Shown here: piece by piece, positions 6,706 to 13,634 of the stretch
How the letters are laid out: each line of letters begins with the position of its first letter
Numbering within the stretch: position 1 is the first letter of the stretch
NCBI GenBank assembly: GCA_964548955.1
Contig: CAZJTP010000117.1
Span: 1-14,029 of the forward strand
From: GCA-020344555 sp964548955
Lineage (GTDB): Bacteria; Planctomycetota; Phycisphaerae; UBA1845
DNA length: 14,029 bases
Direction of reading: 5' to 3'
Made by a program: the position numbers and the translations under genes
Notes under the pieces: generated by a model
Told to the model about the DNA's origin: nothing
The model's database searches: none
The model's input: only the letters and a program-made list of their open reading frames with translations

Positions 6706-9381
6706 TTACGATCGCGCGCCGACGACCGCGACATCCGATGGGGTCGTGTCAACGTGGCTGAGTGAGACGCTGGAGCTGAAGTCGTCCGCGAGTTCCACGG
6801 CGAGACGTCTGAAATCCTCTTCGCACTTGAGGAACGCGTTTGCGACGTCGTGGTCGAATTGCTTGCCCGAGCTCTCAGTGATAATGGTGACGGCGGTCTC
6901 GTGCGGCATGGCCTTTTTGTAGACTCGTCTGGTTGTGATCGCATCGTAGACATCGGCGGCGGTGACGAGGCGGGCTGAGAGCGGAATGGCTTCGCCGCTG
7001 AGCCCACGCGGGTACCCTTGCCCGTTGTGCCACTCGTGATGGGCGTGAGCGATTTCTTCGGCCATGGCGAGGAAGCGCGCTCCCGGCACCCGCTCGACGA
7101 TGGATCGGAGAGTCCTGGCTCCGATCGATGTGTGGGTTCTCATTATGGTGGTCTCTCCCGCAGTGAGTCGGCCGGGTTTCAGGAGGATATGGTCGGGGAT
7201 GGCGACCTTCCCGATGTCGTGCAGGGGGACGGCGCGCGCAAGGTCGGCGATGTACTCGTCTGTGATGACCGCCCTATAGCATTCGATGGAACGAAGCTCC
7301 TCCGCCAGCAGGCAAGCGAACCGACTTACACGTTCGACGTGTTTGCCCGTCTCCGAATCCCGGTGCTCAGCTAGCTTGGCCAGGGCGACCATGATCGAGT
7401 ATCGGGCCTCGTCGCGGGCCCGGCGGGTCAGGTGCTCGTGGATGGCGGAGGCGGCGATATTACAGATCAGGTCGACGTACTCCAGTTCCACCGGTTTGAA
7501 CGCCTCACCGCCCTGTCGTCCCGTGAGGTTCAGAACGCCAACGACGCACTCGTGGGTGCAAAGCGGCGTGGAGATGCTCGGGATGCCGGCAAGAAGGGAG
7601 GCGTCGGGATCGTCTCTGTGTAGCTTCGCTTCGGCCACCGTACCGACGACTGTCGGTACCCGTGATTCGAATACTCTGCCCGACCTGGGTGTACCCAAGG
7701 GGATGGACACACCGGCTGCGGCGTCTTTGTCGATTCCCAAAGCCCTGGCCACGGTCAGACACGGTTTGCCGCCGGCGGGAAGCATGATGGATACTCGCCG
7801 ACAACATGTCAGTGCCGCGGAAACGTCAAGCGTTCGTTCGAGCACGCTGTCGAGCGAATCCGCAGCGGCGATGTGACGCGAGTAATCCAGGACCAGACCT
7901 AAGGCGCGCGACTGTTCCCCGCGCACCTCGTTATTCGTTTTTATTTCACATCGGAGGCGGGCCAGAGCCTTGACCCTCAGCACCAGCTCTTTGGAGTTCA
8001 AGGGTTTGGTCAGGTACTCGTCGGCACCGGCTTCGAGGTCGGTGGCAATATCGGTGGCGTCGGTGCGCGAGCTGGCTATGACCACGGGGATGCCCGCCGT
8101 GTTGGGGTTACCCTTGAGTTTTTGCGTGCACGTCAGACCGTCCATTTCGGGCATGACGGCGTCCATAATCACGACGTCGGGCGCGTCGCGTTTGGCTTTC
8201 ACGAGAGCTTCTTCTCCGCTGTGGGCTTCGATCACCTGATAGCCGGCGGACTCCAGGAACCGTCTGCACAGGACGCGCATGCTCTCGTCATCGTCGACGA
8301 CAAGCACCCTGGTCGGCTTGTCCGGTCTCCCTTGCATGGACAGCGCCTGCTTGATCGGTGTGCCGAGGTCGTCGTCGGTGAACGGCTCCTGTTCGGTGCC
8401 GGCAAGCCGGACGACATTTCGTCCGGCGTCCTTCGCGGCATACAGGGCCTTGTCCGCGGCTCGGAGAAGATCGTCGGGGTTTTTCGTGGACGCTGTGCGC
8501 TCCGCGACGCCGGCGCTGACGGTGACGCGCAGCTTCAGGTCGCCATACCGGATCACGTTGCCCTCCACGGCCCGGCGGATGCGTTCCGCACCGGTGGCGG
8601 TCATGGTTTCCGTCGAACGCGGACATATGACCAGGAACTCCTCGCCGCCGATGCGACAAACGTCCTCGCCGCGCCGGGCGGCGGCCTGCATGATTTCGGC
8701 GGTCTCTTTGAGAACGACGTCGCCGACGGCGTGGCTGTACGCGTCGTTGCAGTTCTTGAAGCGATCAATGTCCAGGGCAATGCACGCCAGCGAATCCCCA
8801 CGGCGTTGTGCGGCGGCCCAATGGTCCGCCAGTCTGGTCAATGCCTCCCGTTGATTGATCAGGCCGGTCAGCGCATCGGTGGAGGCCATCCGGTTCAGTT
8901 CTTCATTGGCAACTGCCAGTTTTCTGTTGACGATCTCGATTTCGGCGTTGTAGCGGTGTGCCTCTCGGCTGCGGCTGTTCAATTCATCTTGCAGCTTGAC
9001 GATTCGCTCGCCTGCGCGAAGGCGGGCCAAGAGTTCTTTGACCTTGTAGGGCTTGCACAGGAAGTCGTCCGCACTAGCGTTAAATGCCTCGACCAGGCGA
9101 TCGTCCGACGTTTGATCAGCCGTGACGATGATGATGTAGACAAACGGAATTCCTTCGTGTGCCCGAACGGCCCGGCACAACTCCAGACCATCCATCTCCG
9201 GCATAAGCCAGTCGGTAATGAGTATTGGTGTCCCTTCAGTCGCGAGGATGCGCAGTGCTTCCGCGCCGTTGGCGGCTGTGAAGACGCGATAGCCCGCCCC
9301 GGTGAGATGCCGTTTCAGCAAGGTCAGCGCCAACGGGTCATCGTCGACGATCAGTACGGAGAGCGGATCAGCCTCTGGCAT
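6706..9381 (-). CDS. REC-GGDEF-REC-GAF-HD-GYP c-di-GMP signalling protein
   Basis: This 891-residue cytosolic regulator has five domains. REC1 spans about 8-125 (acidic Asp13-15, phospho-acceptor Asp57, Thr87, Lys110). A coiled-coil-like linker covers 125-165. The GGDEF domain spans about 165-325, with metal ligand Asp204 and the active signature GGEEF at 245-249. REC2 spans about 357-475 (Asp363-365, Asp407, Ser437, Lys459). GAF spans about 500-650. HD-GYP spans about 658-860 (His721-Asp722 in HDIGK, HHE at 781-783, NGQGYP at 786-791, Asp810). It can be predicted both to make c-di-GMP and to hydrolyse it, with two phosphorylation inputs and one ligand-sensing input. RGED at 237-240 resembles the RxxD inhibitory site but ends four residues before GGEEF rather than the usual five. 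No kinase gene lies in the window. Its start overlaps the HDOD gene by 14 nt with GGAAGG five bases upstream, indicating translational coupling. Confidence 0.93.
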   Translation of the reverse strand: MPEADPLSVLIVDDDPLALTLLKRHLTGAGYRVFTAANGAEALRILATEGTPILITDWLMPEMDGLELCRAVRAHEGIPFVYIIIVTADQTSDDRLVEAFNASADDFLCKPYKVKELLARLRAGERIVKLQDELNSRSREAHRYNAEIEIVNRKLAVANEELNRMASTDALTGLINQREALTRLADHWAAAQRRGDSLACIALDIDRFKNCNDAYSHAVGDVVLKETAEIMQAAARRGEDVCRIGGEEFLVICPRSTETMTATGAERIRRAVEGNVIRYGDLKLRVTVSAGVAERTASTKNPDDLLRAADKALYAAKDAGRNVVRLAGTEQEPFTDDDLGTPIKQALSMQGRPDKPTRVLVVDDDESMRVLCRRFLESAGYQVIEAHSGEEALVKAKRDAPDVVIMDAVMPEMDGLTCTQKLKGNPNTAGIPVVIASSRTDATDIATDLEAGADEYLTKPLNSKELVLRVKALARLRCEIKTNNEVRGEQSRALGLVLDYSRHIAAADSLDSVLERTLDVSAALTCCRRVSIMLPAGGKPCLTVARALGIDKDAAAGVSIPLGTPRSGRVFESRVPTVVGTVAEAKLHRDDPDASLLAGIPSISTPLCTHECVVGVLNLTGRQGGEAFKPVELEYVDLICNIAASAIHEHLTRRARDEARYSIMVALAKLAEHRDSETGKHVERVSRFACLLAEELRSIECYRAVITDEYIADLARAVPLHDIGKVAIPDHILLKPGRLTAGETTIMRTHTSIGARTLRSIVERVPGARFLAMAEEIAHAHHEWHNGQGYPRGLSGEAIPLSARLVTAADVYDAITTRRVYKKAMPHETAVTIITESSGKQFDHDVANAFLKCEEDFRRLAVELADDFSSSVSLSHVDTTPSDVAVVGARS

Positions 9382-10351
9382 AGTAACCTTCCCGTGGGAG
9401 ACGAGATGCCGGATCGGATTGTTCTTGCAGGGATTCTCGATACTCCCGTGCTTGAGAATAGATTTCCGCTAGTGGCGGGACCAATCGTGTCCGGACGGAG
9501 AAGATCCCGCCCGCCTCGCACCACTCCCGGCTGATCGCGTCGAAGGTCTCGTGGAAGACGTATGGGCTGATGCTCAGGCGGTCGGCATCCTGCACGAGGA
9601 CGGACAGCGTATCCCGGTGGACCGTGGGTTGCGTGAGTATCAACGAGATGAAGCCGCCCAGGTGAAGAATGCGCGCCAGCAGATGTGTCCGGGGGTTCGG
9701 CTCAATGTCCGTCGTATCCGGCGCACCTTGAGCACGCACGGCATCGCAGAATAAGACCGGTAAATGCCAATCACTCATCATTTCAGCGGCCAATTTGTTG
9801 TGATCGATTCCGAATACCCTGCGCTCGATTTCAACCAGTTGTTCGGAGCCGTCGGTGGCCACTGCGTAAAGGGCGTCGGCATACTCGTCCGGGAACACGG
9901 ATGCCAAACCCAGGCGTCCAATCTGACTCAACAATCCGCAGGTGAATGCCTCATCAGGCGCAAAACTCCCGACACGGTGGGCCAGATGCCGGGAGGCGAC
10001 TGCCATCGCCACCGATTCCGACCAGAACAGCTCGTAGTTGAAGGCAGCACACTTCCCTCGGCGGTGGTCTGACACGAGCGAGAATCCCAACGCCAGGCCG
10101 GTGGTCGTATTGGCACCCAGCAGAGCTACAGCGCGCACCACCGAGACTATTTGTCGGGGCATTCCCGCCAATGGCGAGTTGACCAGCTTCAATAGCCGGG
10201 AGGAGGTGCCTGGATCGGTCGCGACCACGGACGCGATTTCCTCCACCGTAGAATTCTCGTTGTGTGCAACCTCGAGGATCTGAAGCGCTACGCCCGTCGG
10301 TGACGGGAGCTTGTGTGCGGCTTTGATTGTCTCGTATACCGATGAGGTCAT
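9368..10351 (-). CDS. HDOD domain signalling protein
   Basis: The ATG at 10351 gives 327 residues starting MTSSVYETIKAAHKLPSPTG, where similarity to HDOD domains begins at once. The open frame continues 45 codons further upstream to 10486, but that extension has no domain character. The HDOD fold is clear through about residue 210: LPSPTGVALQILEV, the ATDPGTSSRLLKLVNSPL segment, IVSVVRAVALLGANTTTGLALGFSLV, and FTCGLLSQIGRLGLASVFP, where a true HD phosphohydrolase would have an HD pair. HDOD proteins are non-catalytic relatives that act as adaptors in signalling, motility or stress circuits. The tail (about 215-327) is helical and unassigned. Its TGA (9368-9370) lies within the next gene, so it is the upstream partner in a two-gene operon with the c-di-GMP protein and probably acts in the same pathway. 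Confidence 0.88.
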   Translation of the reverse strand: MTSSVYETIKAAHKLPSPTGVALQILEVAHNENSTVEEIASVVATDPGTSSRLLKLVNSPLAGMPRQIVSVVRAVALLGANTTTGLALGFSLVSDHRRGKCAAFNYELFWSESVAMAVASRHLAHRVGSFAPDEAFTCGLLSQIGRLGLASVFPDEYADALYAVATDGSEQLVEIERRVFGIDHNKLAAEMMSDWHLPVLFCDAVRAQGAPDTTDIEPNPRTHLLARILHLGGFISLILTQPTVHRDTLSVLVQDADRLSISPYVFHETFDAISREWCEAGGIFSVRTRLVPPLAEIYSQAREYRESLQEQSDPASRLPREGYYARG

Positions 10352-10867
10352 TGCAGTTCCCGGCGTTGTTGTCTGCAGTACGTGGACGCCCGACGAACCC
10401 GCCGACGACGAGCGCCTTGCAGCGCCCGAAAGCGGTGAACGCCGCCATGCGGTCTTAAGTCCGCAACCTGTTAGCGCAAGGTGCACGCGCGGCGCGTTTA
10501 CTCCCCTTCTTCATCGTCGCAGTGAGTCGGCAGGCCCAGTTAATGGCCGGTCTCGACGGCACTTTCCGCGCAGCACCCGATATTTTTCCCTGGGGTTGTC
10601 GGTGGACGCCGGGCGGCGGTGCCATACTATGTGCATCCGAATCCGAAGGTCCCCGCGCTGTGCGGCACACTGAGAAACTCTTCTCTTATTGGACACAGCG
10701 CAGCGGAGTACCGATGCGGGTTATTCTATGGCAGGACGTTGCCAGCGACGGTTACACAAAACGAGCGACTCTATAATCGGCAGTACCGCGGCAAAACCCT
10801 ATAAGGGAACGTCCGGATTACGGTCGCCGTTGTGATGCGGCGGCGGTTCGGAATTGGGAGAATCATA
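10352..10867. other. Divergent promoter region
   Basis: This 516-bp region separates the minus-strand signalling operon from the plus-strand NTase-like/TPM/lemA operon and should hold both promoters. A candidate promoter for the right side is listed separately. An inverted repeat GCGCTGTG (10655-10662) / CACAGCGC (10694-10701) encloses a smaller hairpin GAGAA/TTCTC (10672-10676 / 10681-10685); this could be an operator or RNA structure, but no known riboswitch was recognised. Open frames here show no family features. Confidence 0.5.
10751..10777 (+). promoter_or_regulatory. Candidate sigma70-like promoter for the NTase-like/TPM/lemA operon
   Basis: A perfect -10 box TATAAT lies at 10772-10777. 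GTTACA at 10751-10756 is the best -35 candidate, but with a 15-bp spacer it is short and only partly matches TTGACA. The -10 box is about 90 bp upstream of the first gene of the operon and on the right strand. Confidence 0.35.
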
Positions 10868-11593
10868 ATGACACAGAAAGCGGCAGGTCTCGATCGCGTC
10901 GCAGCGCCGATGCGGAAACCGCTCGAAGACTACGGTCAACTCGTCAAGGAGCTGGCGGGCGCAAACGCCAAAGCCCTGACACTCTTCGGAGCAGTCGTCG
11001 CTGGCTCGTTCGACGCGGAACGGCATACCGCCAGAAGTGTGCTGGTGGTGGATCGCATCGATCTTACGATGTTGCGTAGGCTGGCACAGCACGGCGTGCA
11101 ACTCGGCAAGGGGAAGATCGCCGCGCCGCTGATCATGACACCCGGATACATCAAGGCATCACTCGACACGTTCCCCCTCGAGTTCATCGAGATCAAGCAG
11201 CAGCATGTGACGATCTTCGGCGAGGACCACTTCGAAGGTCTTTCATTTGAAGACGGCCACATCCGTCTGCAATGCGAGCGCGAACTCAAGGCGATCCTCA
11301 TCGGCCTGCGACAGGGATTGCTGGCCGCAGCGGGACGAGAGAAGTTCATCGGCGCACTGGAGGTTGACGTTGCCGATGGGCTGATGCGGACGCTTCGCGG
11401 ACTGCTGTGGCTCAAAGGGCAGAAGGACGGCAAACCTGCGACCGAGGTTCTCGCCGAGGTCGAGAAGACCGCAGAGCGCAAATTGGCGGGGGTGCGCATC
11501 GCACTCGACCCGGCGGCCCGTCACGGCTGGGATGAGTTCGAGAGTCTATACCACGATGTCGAAAGCCTCGGGGAGATCGCCAATGCGTGGTAG
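10868..11593 (+). CDS. Degenerate nucleotidyltransferase-like protein
   Basis: The ATG at 10868 has GGGAG seven bases upstream and gives 241 residues; an in-frame ATG 36 bp earlier lacks such a site. The region ALTLFGAVVAGSFDAERHTARSVLVV (about residues 34-59) resembles the start of the Pol-beta-type nucleotidyltransferase fold, where Gly-Ser precedes a two-Asp metal site. Here the expected D-x-D is replaced by hydrophobic residues (SVLVV), so catalysis is doubtful. Next comes a segment typical of this uncharacterised group (APLIMTPGYI, FPLEFIEIKQQHVTIFGEDHFEGL). A helical C-terminal half follows (IRLQCERELKAILIGLRQGLL) that resembles the helical regions accompanying such folds. It is first in a probable operon with TPM and LemA genes and overlaps the next gene by 11 nt. 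Function is unknown. Confidence 0.75.
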   Translation: MTQKAAGLDRVAAPMRKPLEDYGQLVKELAGANAKALTLFGAVVAGSFDAERHTARSVLVVDRIDLTMLRRLAQHGVQLGKGKIAAPLIMTPGYIKASLDTFPLEFIEIKQQHVTIFGEDHFEGLSFEDGHIRLQCERELKAILIGLRQGLLAAAGREKFIGALEVDVADGLMRTLRGLLWLKGQKDGKPATEVLAEVEKTAERKLAGVRIALDPAARHGWDEFESLYHDVESLGEIANAW

Positions 11594-12404
11594 AACCTGT
11601 GCCATCAGAGTCATTGTGCTGTCACTTGTGTCCACGCCGGCGATTCTGCACGGGGAAGTCACCGTTCCGGATCCTGGCATGTACGTTGTTGACCGGGCGG
11701 GAATCATCGAGCCCGGTATCGAGCAGCGGCTGGAAGCCTGGCTGCGGGAGCTCGAACAGAAAACCACTGCGCAGGTCAAAGTGCTGACGGTTCCCTCTAC
11801 AGACGACGAGGACTTCTTCGGCTTCGTGCAGCGACACGCCGAGCTGTGGAAGCTTGGCCGAAAAGGGAAGGACAACGGAGCGCTGATTGCGCTGGCGCTT
11901 CAGGATCGCAAGGTTCGCATTCAGGTTGGATACGGGCTGGAAGGCGCTTTGCCCGATTCCTGGTGCGGATCACTGTCACGGGAGATTGCGGGAACCTACT
12001 TCAAACGAGGTGCTTACGGCGATGGCTTGTTCCGTCTAACCGTGGCCGCCGCGAATAAGGTGGCTGACGAGGCGAATGTCACGTTGACGGGGATGCCGAC
12101 CTACCGGTATCGGGCTCGCCGGGTGCGCCCTGGTGGGTTGATCTGCGGCGGCGGCATGATGCCGCTGATCATCATGCTGATCATTTTCTCGTCGATGTCG
12201 AGGAGGTCGCGGTACCGCGGTCGCTGGGGCGGTGGTGGATTGTTGCAGGGACTTTTGCTGGGGGGCCTGATGGGCGGCATGCTCGGCGGACGCCGGTCCT
12301 CCTGGGGTGGTGGAGGATTCGGAGGCTTTGGCGGCGGATTCGGAGGCGGCTCCTTCGGAGGCGGCGGTGGTTTCGGCGGTGGCGGAGGCGGCGCCAGTTG
12401 GTAG
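11583..12404 (+). CDS. TPM-domain exported or membrane protein (YgcG-like)
   Basis: The ATG at 11583 lies within the 3' end of the previous gene and has GGGGAGA a few bases upstream, so translation is probably coupled. It gives 273 residues: a signal peptide at about 1-24 (MRGRTCAIRVIVLSLVSTPA...), then a TPM domain at about 30-165 (VVDRAGIIEPGIEQRLEAWLRELEQ..., TTAQVKVLTVPS, GKDNGALIALALQDRKVRIQVGYGLEGALPD). A membrane segment at about 195-207 (MMPLIIMLIIFSS) and a basic stretch follow. The tail is very Gly-rich and ends in GGGASW, as is common in this family. TPM domains have been linked to phosphatase activity and photosystem repair in plants. In bacteria they frequently sit beside lemA, as here, in an envelope role not well defined. 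An in-frame start at 11532 would place 17 extra residues before the signal and is unlikely. Confidence 0.9.
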   Translation: MRGRTCAIRVIVLSLVSTPAILHGEVTVPDPGMYVVDRAGIIEPGIEQRLEAWLRELEQKTTAQVKVLTVPSTDDEDFFGFVQRHAELWKLGRKGKDNGALIALALQDRKVRIQVGYGLEGALPDSWCGSLSREIAGTYFKRGAYGDGLFRLTVAAANKVADEANVTLTGMPTYRYRARRVRPGGLICGGGMMPLIIMLIIFSSMSRRSRYRGRWGGGGLLQGLLLGGLMGGMLGGRRSSWGGGGFGGFGGGFGGGSFGGGGGFGGGGGGASW

Positions 12405-12526
12405 AGCGGAACAATTGGAGATTGCGGTTTGCATATGTCGATTACTATTCACCCTGCAGAGACTAGGGATTTGAAATCGACAATCGTCAATCCCCAATCG
12501 GCAATTGAATTATATGAGGTGCTTCG
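12405..12526. repeat. TPM-lemA spacer with AATCGACAATC-type repeat
   Basis: Within this 122-bp spacer, 12473-12507 consists of imperfect units of the form AATCGACAATC, GTCAATC, CCCAATC and GGCAATTG. This is a low-complexity pattern of near 7-10-bp steps like other short spacer repeats in this window. The lemA ribosome-binding site (GAGGTG, about 12516-12521) lies just after it. It separates two genes otherwise expected to be tightly spaced. Confidence 0.5.
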
Positions 12527-13120
12527 ATGAGTATCGGAAAAGTCTTTGTGGTTTTCATCGTGGTTGTTCTCGTCGGCCTGCTGCTGGTCGGCGGCTGCAT
12601 CTACAGCGGCTATAACAAGGCCATTACACTGGATGAACAAGTGAACAGCGCGTGGGCCCAGGTCGAGAACCAGTTGCAGCGGCGCTGGGATCTGCTACCT
12701 AACCTGGTCGAAACGGTGAAGGGTGTCGCTGCCCAGGAGAAGGATGTCTTCCTCGGGATAGCCAAAGCACGGGAGTCCTACTTCCAAGCGAAGTCGGTCG
12801 GACAGAAGGTGAAAGCAGCCGGTATGTTTGAATCGGCGCTGTCGCGCCTGCTGGTCCTGCGCGAAGCATACCCCGAGCTGAAGTCCAACCAGTCGTTCTT
12901 GAAGCTACAGGACTCGATCGAGGGCACGGAAAACCGCCTCGGCGTGGAGCGCAAACGCTACAACGAGACTGTCAGGCAACTCAATACGTTTTCGCGCAAA
13001 CTGCTGGGCCGGCTGTACACAAGCCTCGCCGGTGTCGAAAAAGCGGAGTACTTCGAGGTCGCCGAAGAAGCCAAAGCCGTCCCCAAGGTGGACTTCACCG
13101 GCGGCTCCACGGGTGGGTAG
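12527..13120 (+). CDS. lemA: LemA family membrane protein
   Basis: The product has 197 residues. A membrane segment lies at 5-23 (KVFVVFIVVVLVGLLLVGG), with a VGGC at 21-24 that could also serve as a lipobox. Then comes the family hallmark NKAITLDEQVNSAWAQVENQLQRRWDLLPNLVETVKGVAAQE, with the ARESYFQAKS helix, the YPELKSNQSFLKLQDSIEGTENRL segment and a final helix RLYTSLAGVEKAEYFEVAEEAK. LemA proteins are membrane-anchored, mostly helical, extracytoplasmic proteins often paired with TPM proteins; the precise function is unknown. ATG 12527 has GAGGTG six bases upstream. The last about 40 codons are repeated downstream at 13228-13334, so the current tail (AVPKVDFTGGSTGG) may not be ancestral. 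Confidence 0.93.
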   Translation: MSIGKVFVVFIVVVLVGLLLVGGCIYSGYNKAITLDEQVNSAWAQVENQLQRRWDLLPNLVETVKGVAAQEKDVFLGIAKARESYFQAKSVGQKVKAAGMFESALSRLLVLREAYPELKSNQSFLKLQDSIEGTENRLGVERKRYNETVRQLNTFSRKLLGRLYTSLAGVEKAEYFEVAEEAKAVPKVDFTGGSTGG

Positions 13121-13149
13121 ACCGGGCCGTTGTGGGGTGGCCTACCCAG

Positions 13150-13225
13150 GTAGGGCAGGTCAACGACCTGCCGTCCCCATCACGGTTCAACGAGATGGTT
13201 AAGGCAGGTGAACCACCTGCCCTAC
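13150..13225. repeat. BIME-like element: two GGCAGGT hairpins in inverted arrangement
   Basis: Hairpin 1 is GGCAGGT (13154-13160) / ACCTGCC (13166-13172) with loop CAACG. Hairpin 2 is GGCAGGT (13203-13209) / ACCTGCC (13215-13221) with loop GAACC. The whole is bounded by an 11-bp inverted repeat, GTAGGGCAGGT (13150-13160) and ACCTGCCCTAC (13215-13225). This is the architecture of paired REP sequences (BIMEs), which RAYT transposases mobilise in other bacteria. None is encoded in this window. Confidence 0.75.
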
Positions 13226-13227
13226 GA

Positions 13228-13334
13228 TGCTTGGCCGGCTGTACACAAGCCTCGCCGGTGTCGAGAAAGCGGAGTACTTCGAGGTCGCCGAAGAAGCCAA
13301 GGTGGACTTCACAGGCTAACCCCAAGGCGGGTAG
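13228..13334 (+). pseudogene. Duplicated 3' end of lemA (fragment)
   Basis: This stretch repeats 13002-13120. The first about 70 bp differ at only two positions, then 12 bp (AAAGCCGTCCCC in the lemA copy) are absent, and similarity fades towards the shared GGGTAGAC. Read in the matching frame it encodes LGRLYTSLAGVEKAEYFEVA followed by EEAKVDFTG and a TAA stop (13317-13319). Changes gaa/gag and acc/aca are synonymous and the deletion is in frame. It has no start or membrane segment of its own. It may be a remnant of a second lemA copy, or the displaced original gene end. Confidence 0.75.
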
Positions 13335-13380
13335 ACACACGCCGCACAATCATCCTGCCGGACCCCGCCCGCGCGACGTT

Positions 13381-13437
13381 CATTTTTCATCCTTCATCCC
13401 TCATCCTTCCGCCTTCCCCCTTCATCCTTCCGTCCCT
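13381..13437. repeat. TTCATCC low-complexity tract (right copy)
   Basis: About 57 bp of imperfect TTCATCC, CTCATCC and CCTTCCGCC units, strongly pyrimidine-biased on the plus strand. It matches the shorter tract at 73-99. One frame reads FIFHPSSLILPPSPFILPS. It is not coding in any supported gene. Confidence 0.65.
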
Positions 13438-13516
13438 CGACCTGGACTTCTTCGGCCAGACCTATCCGCCGCAGGCGGACATAACGAAAAAGGGGTCGGT
13501 GGGGCGCTCCTGGTCA

Positions 13517-13577
13517 CCGGCCCTAAAAGGGCCGGCCTAGCAGCCCGTTGCGCGGGAAAGCCCCGTAAAACGGGGCT
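13517..13577. repeat. Twin palindromes with 8-bp stems and AAA loops
   Basis: CCGGCCCT-AAA-AGGGCCGG (13517-13535) is followed by AGCCCCGT-AAA-ACGGGGCT (13559-13577). The design is identical, but the stems are unrelated in sequence. A smaller CCCG/CGGG hairpin lies between them (13544-13556). They lie between the convergent lemA and phosphoesterase genes. They could terminate transcription, but neither has a T-run. Confidence 0.65.
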
Positions 13578-13634
13578 AAACCTACCACGGCCTCGCTGCC
13601 CGAATACCGTGCCACACGTTGCAGATTCGCCACG

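Larger units (their letters stand above)
13121..13634. other. Repeat-rich spacer between lemA and the phosphoesterase
   Basis: This 514-bp spacer between convergent genes holds, in order: a two-hairpin REP/BIME-like element, a second copy of the lemA 3' end, a TTCATCC tract and twin palindromes. A plus-strand frame of 283 codons (13132-13983) runs through all of them and then antisense to the phosphoesterase gene. It has no domain and is not accepted as a gene. Confidence 0.6.

Noticed and set aside
8122..9534. Plus-strand open frame of 470 codons
   Set aside because: It lies fully antisense to the REC-GGDEF-REC region and the end of the HDOD gene, whose domains are unmistakable. Long antisense frames are expected in GC-rich genes.
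10311..10673. Plus-strand open frame of 120 codons in the divergent spacer
   Set aside because: It has no recognisable domain and overlaps the HDOD start and the likely promoter region.
10352..10867. Possible c-di-GMP riboswitch upstream of the c-di-GMP operon
   Set aside because: The conserved GEMM-type core could not be found on either strand. The inverted repeats present do not match it.
13141..13577. CRISPR-like array of repeats
   Set aside because: The repeats belong to different families with unequal units and no regular spacers. No cas gene is present.
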